This document shows, piece after piece, positions 24,136-30,526 of a DNA stretch of 30,526 nucleotides. The notes beneath the pieces are model-generated. The model did not search any database. It was not told where the DNA came from and worked only from the letters and a program-made list of their open reading frames with translations. The translations under genes were made by a program, and so were the position numbers. How positions within the stretch are numbered: the first letter of the stretch is position 1; each line of letters opens with the position of its first letter. Source of the stretch: Rhodospirillaceae bacterium (GTDB lineage Bacteria; Pseudomonadota; Alphaproteobacteria; MPNO01; UBA2964); assembly GCA_018660305.1 (NCBI GenBank), contig JABJKO010000127.1, positions 1 through 30,526 of the forward strand, written 5' to 3'.

Positions 24136-24144
24136 GAAAAATCA

Positions 24145-25728
24145 ATGGCTGAACGCCCGAATTTTGTTTTCATCATCACCGATCAGCATCGGGCTGATCA
24201 TCTCGGCTGTTACGGGAATTCCACCGTGCGGACACCGCACATCGACAGCCTGGCCAAGCGGGGCACAATGTTCGACCGCTTCTATGTGGCTAATCCGGTG
24301 TGCCAGCCAAACCGGGCGTCGCTGATGACCGGACGCATGCCGTCCCTGCACGGCGTCCGCAATAACGGTATTCCGCTATCACGCGATCATGTGACCTTTG
24401 TCGAACTGCTGGCTGCGGCGGGGTATCACACCGGGTTGGTCGGTAAATCGCATCTCCAGAACATGACCGGCCGCCCGCCACCCGTCGAATATGAAATCGA
24501 CGAGGGGAAGATTCCTCCGCCGGAAGGGCTGCGAGAGGCCAGCCGTCGACCGCTCGCCGGCCCCGACTATGACAACGAGAACGCGCGCCTGTGGTCCGAC
24601 CCGGCTCATCAGGTCCAATTGCCGTTCTATGGATTTCGGGAAGCACGGATCTGTACCGGCCACGGGGATATCGTCGGCGGGGATTACCGCCGGTGGCTGG
24701 AGGAGAAGCAGCCTGGCGCGTCGGCTCTGATTGGTGAGGACAATGCTATTCCCGATCAGCGGAGTGTCGCACCCCAGGCCTGGCGCACGGCGGTGCCGGA
24801 AGAATTGTATCCCACCAATTATGTCAAAGAGCTGAGCTGCGATTTCATCGAACGTCAGGCGGAGTCAGAAAACGACACTCCCTTTTTTCTGCAGGTGTCC
24901 TTTCCTGATCCGCACCATCCCTTTACGCCACCCGGCAAGTACTGGGACATGTTCGATCCCGATCAAATGACGCTGCCATCTTCCTTCGACGCAGGCGACC
25001 TGGCGCCGCTGCGCTGGATGCGCGAGGAACTCGCGGCCGGAACGGCTGACCGGGGCGGGCCCCTCAAGCCGTTTGCGGTAACCGCGGCGGAAGCGAAGAC
25101 CATTATCGCATTGACCTATGGGATGATTGCCATGGTCGATGACGCCATCGGCGAGATTCTGGCGACTATCGATCGGGCAGGACTGACAGACGACACCATC
25201 GTGATCTTCACCGCCGATCACGGCGACTTCATGGCTGATCATGGCATCATGCTCAAATACATGTTGCATTATCAGGGGCTGATCCGGGTTCCCTGTATTG
25301 TTGCGGATCCGCGCTCGGACAAGTCAGGCGCTGTTCGGTCGGACCTTGCGGGCACCATCGATATCGGCCCCACGGTACTGGGCCGCGCCGGTCTCCAGTC
25401 GTTTAACGGCATGCAGGGGCGGGATCTGTCCGATACCTCCCTTACACCCCGCGACTCCATTGTCATCGAAGAAGACACCGCGACCGTGCATTTCGGCAAC
25501 GATACCGTCGACCGGGTCCGCACATTGGTCACCGACCGCTGGCGGCTGACCTATCACCATTTCGATAGCTGGTGGGAGCTTTACGACCTGCAGGAAGACC
25601 CGGACGAAAACAAAAATTTGTGGGATGCGCCGAACCGCCCTGCCGAGGCTGACGCGCTGGTCCGGAAAATGATCTCCCAACTGGTTGAGCTAAACGATAC
25701 CAGCCCGCTGCCGACGGCACGGGCCTGA
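24145..25728 (+). CDS. Type I sulfatase (formylglycine-dependent)
   Basis: This 527-aa alkaline-phosphatase-superfamily hydrolase has the N-terminal metal site FIITDQHRADHLGCYG and the formylglycine motif C53-Q-P-N-R57 in VCQPNRASLMTGR. Cys53 should be converted by a formylglycine-generating enzyme, which is not in the window. FTADHGDFMADHG supplies the second metal-ligand pair near residue 355, and VGKSHL gives a substrate-side Lys/His. It hydrolyses sulfate esters, or possibly phosphonate monoesters; the choline-sulfatase/PMH-like branch is plausible. No signal peptide is seen, so it is cytoplasmic. AGGAAAAATCA precedes the ATG. Confidence 0.91.
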   Translation: MAERPNFVFIITDQHRADHLGCYGNSTVRTPHIDSLAKRGTMFDRFYVANPVCQPNRASLMTGRMPSLHGVRNNGIPLSRDHVTFVELLAAAGYHTGLVGKSHLQNMTGRPPPVEYEIDEGKIPPPEGLREASRRPLAGPDYDNENARLWSDPAHQVQLPFYGFREARICTGHGDIVGGDYRRWLEEKQPGASALIGEDNAIPDQRSVAPQAWRTAVPEELYPTNYVKELSCDFIERQAESENDTPFFLQVSFPDPHHPFTPPGKYWDMFDPDQMTLPSSFDAGDLAPLRWMREELAAGTADRGGPLKPFAVTAAEAKTIIALTYGMIAMVDDAIGEILATIDRAGLTDDTIVIFTADHGDFMADHGIMLKYMLHYQGLIRVPCIVADPRSDKSGAVRSDLAGTIDIGPTVLGRAGLQSFNGMQGRDLSDTSLTPRDSIVIEEDTATVHFGNDTVDRVRTLVTDRWRLTYHHFDSWWELYDLQEDPDENKNLWDAPNRPAEADALVRKMISQLVELNDTSPLPTARA

Positions 25729-25904
25729 CTGCCGCGCGTTAGCGCGTCATTCAGGGGACCAGATTAGTCTCCGCCGGACGACCGCTTTCGGGGGAAGAGC
25801 GGAAGTCAATTCGCAAGGCCCAAACTTCTCAGATTAGCCAAAAGCAGACATTCATATGGTCCCAAAACTCGATCACACACTCGTGATTATCGGGGGTCGG
25901 TCAG
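25729..25904. other. Intergenic stretch between the sulfatase and promoter module B
   Basis: No gene is supported. A GC hairpin (GCGC-GTTA-GCGC, about 25733-25744) just after the sulfatase stop lacks a T-run. A second imperfect hairpin CCGCTTTC/GAAGAGCGG lies at 25782-25802. The outer bases GGGACCA and TGGTCCC (near 25755 and 25857) form a distant inverted repeat of uncertain meaning. Confidence 0.4.
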
Positions 25905-25967
25905 CTTTACAACTTTTCGGCCAAAACCCCGAAATCGGCCAAAAAGTGTCGGTGTACTTTACAGTTT

Positions 25968-25987
25968 GGTAAATCGGTCGATTAACC
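25968..25987. promoter_or_regulatory. Candidate enhancer-binding-protein operator (palindrome), copy B
   Basis: This is the same 20-nt near-palindrome as 2339-2358, at the same distance from the -24 element. Complete conservation within two otherwise diverged promoters supports function. Confidence 0.5.
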
Positions 25988-26026
25988 AACTTCGTAAGCC
26001 ATTGATATTCATCAAAATCCGAAAGT

Positions 26027-26041
26027 TGGCACGGTTCTTGC
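26027..26041 (+). promoter_or_regulatory. Sigma-54 -24/-12 element, copy B
   Basis: TGGCACGGTTCTTGC is a full match to TGGCACG-N4-TTGC, with GG and GC 10 nt apart. The transcription start is expected near 26053, giving a leader of about 42 nt, shorter than at copy A. Confidence 0.9.
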
Positions 26042-26094
26042 ATGATTATGTAAATGCGGGGCCCTGCCGCCTCGATAACAACGGAGACTTTAAA

Positions 26095-26637
26095 ATGATT
26101 TTAGTAAAGAACCTGACAGCGATGGCTGCAGGTGCACTGATAATGTTTGGTGTTGCGTCAACAGCTCAAGCAACGCTACTCACCGGCGATATTTTAATAA
26201 ACGGCAGTACGTTTACCGTCATGCCCGGATTGACACCTGAGTATTCGGAAACTGATGACGATGGCGATAATGTTAGCGCCAATATCAACGCAGCGTCGAT
26301 CGACGTCACGTTCGAAAATTTTGGCACCGATAGTTGTTTTTGTCATAACTTCCTTAATCAGCTGTTGTTCACAGATCTGTTCTGGGTCGACTTCCCCACG
26401 GCTGTTATTGACGCGATTGTCGTTACAAACACCTATGTCGGAACGGCTAGCGCCGTGCAGCAAGGCACCAATGGCATTCTCGTCAGCTTTAATACCATCC
26501 AGACCAATGGCCCACTGGGCGCCCTTCACATCGACATTATTGCCCAGCACTTGCCAGTCCCCGAACCCGGCACGCTGGCCCTGTTGGGTCTCGGCCTCGT
26601 TGGTCTCGGTTTCGCACGGCGTCGTAAGACGGCGTAA
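26095..26637 (+). CDS. PEP-CTERM sorting domain protein B (exported surface protein)
   Basis: The 180-aa protein has a signal peptide (MILVKNLTAMAAGALIMFGV, cleavage near AQA) and an acidic, Asn/Thr-rich body containing a Cys-Phe-Cys pair (DSCFCHN, residues about 79-85). The sorting signal is VPEPGTLALLGLGLVGLGF-ARRRKTA. The ATG at 26095 shares the block GGAGACTTTAAAATG (26083-26097) with gene A. The frame stays open upstream to 25966 only because the promoter DNA happens to lack stops. The body is unrelated to gene A by eye; only the export and sorting signals and the promoter are shared. It is monocistronic, with its own terminator. Confidence 0.92.
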   Translation: MILVKNLTAMAAGALIMFGVASTAQATLLTGDILINGSTFTVMPGLTPEYSETDDDGDNVSANINAASIDVTFENFGTDSCFCHNFLNQLLFTDLFWVDFPTAVIDAIVVTNTYVGTASAVQQGTNGILVSFNTIQTNGPLGALHIDIIAQHLPVPEPGTLALLGLGLVGLGFARRRKTA

Positions 26638-26668
26638 TTTCGAACACTGCCTGACTGTATTTAGAAGC

Positions 26669-26705
26669 GGCGGTTCCCCTTGGGTTGGCGAACCGCTGTT
26701 TTTAT
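26669..26705 (+). terminator. Rho-independent terminator of PEP-CTERM gene B
   Basis: GGCGGTTC (26669-26676) pairs with GAACCGCT (26690-26697, one G-U) around a 13-nt loop and is followed by GTTTTTATTT. It starts 32 nt after the stop codon. Confidence 0.85.
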
Positions 26706-26864
26706 TTGTGAAACTTCCGCTATGGGTCAACTGCAGACCTTATTTGCAGTGGCGGCGGCGTCTGCTTCCGGGGATGAAACGGACATCAAGCCGGGTCAAA
26801 AAGAACACTCAACGGCCTGCTGCTTACCGCCCTATGCGGCTTCTAAAACGGCACGAAAACCGTT

Positions 26865-28349
26865 CTACAGTTTCACGCAGACATTGCTCATTTCGGTATA
26901 GAACTCGAGGGAATACGTCCCGCCTTCACGGCCGATACCCGACTGCTTGGCGCCGCCGAAGGGCGTGCGCAGATCGCGCAGGAACCAGCTATTGACCCAT
27001 AGAATTCCCGCCTCGATTTGCGGTGCGACTCGGTGGGCGCGGGTAAGATCCTCGGTCCATATGGAACAGGCGAGGCCATAGGGCGTATCGTTCGCCAGCC
27101 GGACCACCTCGTCCTCGTCGTCGAACGGGCGGATGTGACAGCACGGACCGAAGATTTCCTCGGTAATGACGTCGGACTCGTCGGGAAGCCCGGTCCAGAT
27201 AGTCGGCTCCACCCAGGCACCTTTATCGAGATCGCCCCCCATGGACGGGGCACCGCCACCGGTCACCACCTCGGCGCCCTGTTCAGCGGCGCGCTTGTAG
27301 TACCCCAGCACCTTTTCCTGATGTTCCTTGCTGATCAGCGGGCCCATGGATGTCGTCTTGTCTTCCGGCCGCCCGCAGACCAGCCCTTCGGCGCCTTTCT
27401 TCATCCTGGCGACGAATTCGTCGAAGATGGGGCGTTCCACATAGACCCGTTCGGTGCCGAGACAGACCTGGCCGCAATTGGCGAACACCGACCGCATGGT
27501 GCCTTCGATGGCCTTGTCCATGTCGCAATCGGCAAACACGATGGCGGGATTCTTGCCGCCAAGCTCAAACGAGACATCGCGCACACCGATGGCGGCGTTT
27601 TGCATGATGGCTTCGCCGGTCCTTGTCTCGCCGGTGAAGGTAATGGCATCCACGTCCGGATGTTTGACCAGATGTTCGCCGGCCGATCCGGGGCCAAACC
27701 CGTGGACCACATTGTAGACGCCGGGCGGGACGCCGACCGCGTTCATGACTTCGCCCAGCATGGCGGCAGTGGACGGGGTTTCCTCCGACGGCTTGACCAC
27801 CACCGTATTGCCGCAGGCCAGGGCCGGGCCCACTTTCCAGGTCATCAGCAGCAGCGGCAGGTTCCACGGACAGACGACGCCGATCACGCCCTTGGGCCGG
27901 CTGACCGTATAGTTGAGGGCGCCGGTGCCATCCGGTGTCGGCATGCGGAAGGATTCGCCGTGATGGTTCCGCACAATATCGGCGAATATCTGGAAGTTCG
28001 CGGCGCCGCGCGGGATGTCGAGATGCGATGCCAGGCTGACCGGTTTGCCGGTATCGGCCACTTCGGCGGCGAGAAAATCATCGAACCTGGCCTGGATACC
28101 GTCCACGATTCCGCAGACAATTTTTAACCGCTCGGCCAGCGCCATGGTGCCCCATGGACCTGTCAGAGCGGCTTTAGCGGCCCGCACGGCGGCATCCACA
28201 TCCGAGGCGTCGGCTTCCTGGACCACCGAAATCAAAGAGCCGTCGACCGGGCTGATATTGTTGAATGTTTTGCCCGAACTTCCCGGCCGATAGTCGCCAT
28301 TTATAAAGTTCATGGCGCCAATCGTGTCTATATTCTTAACGGACGGCAC
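26865..28349 (-). CDS. Aldehyde dehydrogenase, 2-hydroxymuconic semialdehyde dehydrogenase-like
   Basis: The roughly 494-aa NAD(P)-dependent aldehyde dehydrogenase has the cofactor region VVCPWNLPLLLMTWKVGPAL and the general base Glu in SFELGGKNPAIV. The nucleophile Cys is in VFANCGQVCLGTERVYVE, and the C-terminal motif is FGGAKQSGIGREGG. The GQVCLGTERVYVERPIFDEF stretch is characteristic of the XylG/DmpC (hydroxymuconic semialdehyde) branch of meta-cleavage pathways. The remaining pathway genes are absent. GTG at 28349 is chosen because AGGGAG lies 6 nt before it. GTG 28364 and ATG 28313 are alternatives. It converges on PEP-CTERM gene B and is divergent from cheZ. Confidence 0.87.
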   Translation of the reverse strand: MPSVKNIDTIGAMNFINGDYRPGSSGKTFNNISPVDGSLISVVQEADASDVDAAVRAAKAALTGPWGTMALAERLKIVCGIVDGIQARFDDFLAAEVADTGKPVSLASHLDIPRGAANFQIFADIVRNHHGESFRMPTPDGTGALNYTVSRPKGVIGVVCPWNLPLLLMTWKVGPALACGNTVVVKPSEETPSTAAMLGEVMNAVGVPPGVYNVVHGFGPGSAGEHLVKHPDVDAITFTGETRTGEAIMQNAAIGVRDVSFELGGKNPAIVFADCDMDKAIEGTMRSVFANCGQVCLGTERVYVERPIFDEFVARMKKGAEGLVCGRPEDKTTSMGPLISKEHQEKVLGYYKRAAEQGAEVVTGGGAPSMGGDLDKGAWVEPTIWTGLPDESDVITEEIFGPCCHIRPFDDEDEVVRLANDTPYGLACSIWTEDLTRAHRVAPQIEAGILWVNSWFLRDLRTPFGGAKQSGIGREGGTYSLEFYTEMSNVCVKL

Positions 28350-28536
28350 GGCTATCTCCCTCACACATGGTCGCGTGGCGCCAAACTGCGGCGGGTGGCG
28401 TGGATAGTCAACCGGACACCGCAGAATCCTTATCTATTAGGGTTTTTCCTAGGGATTTTTCCGTAATTTGTTAATAAATGACCGGTAAAAATAGGGTGGA
28501 AATTGCATATTTATCATCGGAAACACCAAGGCGCTC

Positions 28537-29079
28537 ATGAGTAAAATCGAAAAATTGCCTGACGCAAAACGTCTGGGAGAAAATCTGAACGCGCTCTTCA
28601 ATTACGTGGACAGGGTGCGTGTCGAAATCGCCTTGCTGAACAAGTCCGATGAGGGCGACGACCAGTTCATGACCATGAGCAAGCAGTTGGATGGTGTTGT
28701 CGAGGCGACAAGCGATGCCAGCGAGCGCATCATGGATGCCGTCGAAAATAGCGGGGAAGCCGCCGAGAAGCTGCGCGCCGCTCTGACCGACGCTGAGCAC
28801 ATAGAGCTTCTGGACCGGATTGTCGGCAGCAACAATGTGGTGTTCGACGCCTGCGCCTTTCAGGACCTTACCGGCCAACGGGTAAGCAAGATCGTTAAGT
28901 CGATCAGCTATGTGGAGGACCGGGTGACCGCTTTGCGGGAAATCTGGGGCTGCGATGTACTGGATTCCATCGAGCTGGACCTCCACGATTTACGAAGCGA
29001 CGACGAGAAACTGCTCAACGGCCCTCAGGCGAAGGCCGAAGCCCTCGGCCAGGACGACATCGACGCGCTTTTCGATTAG
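28537..29079 (+). CDS. cheZ: CheZ-like protein phosphatase of phospho-CheY
   Basis: This 180-aa helical protein has the catalytic CheZ motif ACAFQDLTGQRVSKIV. Asp110 and Gln114 have the same spacing as Asp143 and Gln147 of E. coli CheZ. A long helical hairpin precedes it, and the C-terminal tail ends GQDDIDALFD, the kind of peptide that docks on CheY (also seen at FliM N-termini). It should speed dephosphorylation of CheY-type receivers and so tune flagellar switching. No chemotaxis or flagellar genes are nearby. AAGG precedes the ATG. The stop codon TAG is built at the junction with the inserted 262-bp element. Confidence 0.88.
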   Translation: MSKIEKLPDAKRLGENLNALFNYVDRVRVEIALLNKSDEGDDQFMTMSKQLDGVVEATSDASERIMDAVENSGEAAEKLRAALTDAEHIELLDRIVGSNNVVFDACAFQDLTGQRVSKIVKSISYVEDRVTALREIWGCDVLDSIELDLHDLRSDDEKLLNGPQAKAEALGQDDIDALFD

Positions 29080-29340
29080 AGCCCTATACACCTAAATTGA
29101 CCCATTTGACCGGGATTATTTTTCCCCGTGGTTAGGCGCGCTTCGCATGGCGATGCCCCGCATCGGCAAAGACGCGCAACGACGCCACGGGGTAAAAGAA
29201 CCCGGCCTTCGGTGGGGCGTATGGGCACCCCGGCTGCGTTGCGGCGCTTGCCCGATGCTTTAGCATCGCGCTGCGCACCGCGCCTGACCGGGAAGCCCAT
29301 ACGCCCCATCAAATTGAGTCAATTTAGGTGTATAGGGCTC
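29079..29340. mobile_element. 262-bp MITE-like element with 23-bp terminal inverted repeats and TA duplication
   Basis: The first 23 bases (starting GAGCCCTATACACCTAAATT) are the exact reverse complement of the last 23, and similarity continues imperfectly for about 10 more. Both ends are flanked by TA (29077-29078 and 29341-29342), as expected for IS630/Tc1-mariner-type insertion. The inside is highly palindromic. GGGGCGTATGGGC (29214-29226) pairs with GCCCATACGCCCC (29295-29307), and CCCCGTGG (29124-29131) pairs with CCACGGGG (29185-29192). No transposase is encoded; short frames inside are by-products. The insertion reconstitutes the cheZ TAG stop, so the gene is not harmed. The 115 nt from here to msrA hold nothing else recognisable. 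Confidence 0.85.
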
Positions 29341-29455
29341 TAGGCGAAAATTTTCGTCGTCAATTTCTATCGTTCGCTCTTGCAAGACACCTCTTGGCGT
29401 CGCGGCTCCGACAGCCTATTTTCAAACCAGATAAACATGTCCCTGGAGGCCTGCT

Positions 29456-30109
29456 ATGTGGTTTTCACCGAAGAAGGTGTCGATTCCCAGTCCTGAAGAG
29501 GCGTTACCCGGTCGCGATTATCCGCTGGTGATTTCCGGAATGCATTACGTCAATGGCAATGCCATGAAACCGCCGTTCGCCGACGGGCTGGAGCGCGCCA
29601 TTTTCGCTCTGGGCTGTTTCTGGGGGGCCGAGCGACTGTTCTGGCAGGCCGATGGTGTGTTCTCGACGGCTGTGGGCTATATCGCCGGGCCAACCAACAA
29701 CCCCACATACGAAGAAGTGTGCAGTGGCGGGACCGGCCACACGGAGGCGGTGCTGGTGGTGTTCGACCCCGCCAGGATTTCCTTCGAGCAATTGCTGCGC
29801 ATTTTCTGGGAGGGGCACGACCCCACTCAGGGCATGCGGCAGGGTAATGATGTGGGTTCCCAGTATCGATCGGGTATCTATACGACGTCGCCGGCCCAGT
29901 ACGAGATGGCCGTTGCCTCCAAGGAGGCCTATGAAGTGGTGCTCATGGAAAAGGACTTTACCGGTATCACCTCGCAGATCATCGATGCGCCGGAATTCTT
30001 CTATGCCGAGGAATATCATCAGCAATATCTTGCCAAGAACCCGGGCGGCTATTGCGGGCTCGGTGGTACAGGGGTGTCGTGCCCCGCGGGAATAGGCGCC
30101 AGCGTCTGA
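29456..30109 (+). CDS. msrA: Peptide methionine sulfoxide reductase MsrA
   Basis: This 217-aa enzyme reduces methionine-S-sulfoxide in proteins. The catalytic Cys54 is in [13 protein letters not shown]. The [22 protein letters not shown] and [17 protein letters not shown] stretches are MsrA signatures, and resolving cysteines Cys200 and Cys209 lie in the C-terminal [13 protein letters not shown]. About 48 residues precede the catalytic strand, as in the longer E. coli-type enzymes. There is no signal peptide, so it acts in the cytoplasm. GGAGG lies 7 nt before the ATG. No msrB is adjacent. Confidence 0.95.
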   Translation: MWFSPKKVSIPSPEEALPGRDYPLVISGMHYVNGNAMKPPFADGLERAIFALGCFWGAERLFWQADGVFSTAVGYIAGPTNNPTYEEVCSGGTGHTEAVLVVFDPARISFEQLLRIFWEGHDPTQGMRQGNDVGSQYRSGIYTTSPAQYEMAVASKEAYEVVLMEKDFTGITSQIIDAPEFFYAEEYHQQYLAKNPGGYCGLGGTGVSCPAGIGASV

Positions 30110-30124
30110 GCGGGGCGCGGACCT

Positions 30125-30526
30125 ATGGACGTTACCCGTCTTTGTGTCGCCCTGGGCGCGGAAGTGACCGGCATCGATCTTTCCGGGACCGTTGATGACG
30201 GACTAATCGCATCGATCACGGACGCGCTTCTTGAAAACCATGTGCTGGTCATTCGCGACCAGAATCTGACACCCGAACAGCAGGTCAATTTCAGCAAACG
30301 CTTCGGCGAATTGGTGGTGCGGGTGTCCGGCGAGTTTCTGCATCCCGAGTTTCCCGAAGTCCTGATCCTGTCGAACCGTCAGGTGGACGGCGAATATCAG
30401 GGTGCCACCGGCGCCTATGCCGGCGAGCTCTGGCATACCGACCTGACCTATGCCGAACGCCCCAGCTTGGGCTCCATGCTGCATGCGCTGGAAGTCGCCG
30501 ACGAGGGCGGCGATACCGCCTGGGCC
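30125..30526 (+). CDS. TauD/TfdA family Fe(II)/2-oxoglutarate dioxygenase (3' end beyond window)
   Basis: The first 134 residues of a TauD-type dioxygenase run to the window edge without a stop. The N-terminus has the family opening VALGAEVTGIDLS and VLVIRDQNLTPEQQVNFSKR. The first two iron ligands are His104 and Asp106 in ELWHTDLTYAERPS, followed by the GSMLHALEVADEGGDTAW strand. The family oxidises sulfonates, phenoxyacids and similar substrates with 2-oxoglutarate. The substrate cannot be told. It starts 15 nt after msrA, and no strong ribosome binding site is visible. Confidence 0.9.
   Translation, partial: MDVTRLCVALGAEVTGIDLSGTVDDGLIASITDALLENHVLVIRDQNLTPEQQVNFSKRFGELVVRVSGEFLHPEFPEVLILSNRQVDGEYQGATGAYAGELWHTDLTYAERPSLGSMLHALEVADEGGDTAWA

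Larger units (their letters stand above)
25905..26043 (+). promoter_or_regulatory. Sigma-54 promoter module B of the PEP-CTERM gene
   Basis: This is a gap-free match to 2276-2414, with the identical 40-nt block at 25958-25997. The left TTTACA box is degenerate here (TTTACAACTT at 25906), while the right box is intact. Differences are concentrated in the distal 50 bp and around the -24/-12 spacer. The retained block therefore marks the likely activator site. Confidence 0.85.

Noticed and set aside
25966..26094. N-terminal extension of PEP-CTERM protein B
   Set aside because: It would place the signal peptide 43 residues inside the protein and translate the promoter. The shared GGAGACTTTAAAATG block fixes the start at 26095.
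27018..28127. 369-aa open frame on the plus strand
   Set aside because: It is antisense to the aldehyde dehydrogenase, whose catalytic motifs are all intact. The composition is that of a shadow frame.
29076..29343. Short frames on both strands ending in FRCIGL
   Set aside because: Both are translations of the terminal inverted repeats of the MITE-like element. The identical ends come from the repeat, not from protein homology.

Overview
The window looks like chromosome from a free-living, GC-rich alphaproteobacterium. The evidence is the hopanoid side-chain operon hpnL-hpnI-hpnJ-hpnK, PEP-CTERM surface proteins, a CheZ, a CHASE-PAS histidine kinase with a single-domain response regulator, and many lone catabolic enzymes of the kind common in oligotrophic soil or marine relatives. 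No rRNA, tRNA, CRISPR array, phage or transposase gene was seen. The lineage is inferred from gene content only.

Layout. 1-2117: the C-terminal remnant of a zinc metalloprotease, then an HsaA-like flavin monooxygenase/acyl-CoA dehydrogenase. 2276-3490: PEP-CTERM gene A with a sigma-54 promoter and a terminator. 3599-6013: an orphan small protein, a TauE/SafE permease, and an arylformamidase-like hydrolase preceded by an internally deleted relative of itself. 6015-16160: a long run of minus-strand genes. In order of transcription these are hpnL, hpnI, hpnJ, hpnK, a CDP-alcohol phosphatidyltransferase, a secreted HExxH peptidase, a DHPON-type hydrolase, an 82-aa protein, an ABC-F ATPase and an alpha/beta hydrolase. 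16310-19805: a glutathione S-transferase and a two-component pair. 20028-21802: a tandem pair of alpha/beta hydrolases bracketed by a perfect 30-bp direct repeat. 21870-25728: a UbiD decarboxylase, a small coupled protein, a second CDP-alcohol phosphatidyltransferase and a sulfatase. 25905-26705: PEP-CTERM gene B with the same promoter module as gene A. 26865-30526: an aldehyde dehydrogenase, cheZ, a 262-bp MITE-like element, msrA, and a TauD-type dioxygenase cut by the window end.

How the genes work together. The minus-strand block encodes the glucosamine/cyclitol-ether branch of hopanoid modification. HpnI adds N-acetylglucosamine to bacteriohopanetetrol, HpnK deacetylates it, and HpnJ rearranges the sugar to the cyclitol ether. 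HpnL is a membrane protein that may move the product. The next two genes (CDP-alcohol phosphatidyltransferase and exported peptidase) overlap hpnK and each other by 1-4 nt, so they look like extra members of this envelope-lipid unit. The two PEP-CTERM genes lie 23.6 kb apart and share a gap-free promoter module of about 139 bp (about 88% identical by hand count). It contains GG-N10-GC sigma-54 elements and an identical 40-nt upstream block, which points to a dispersed regulon. The exosortase and its regulators are not in this window. The remaining enzymes suggest breakdown of aromatic or xenobiotic carbon, but no complete pathway is present.
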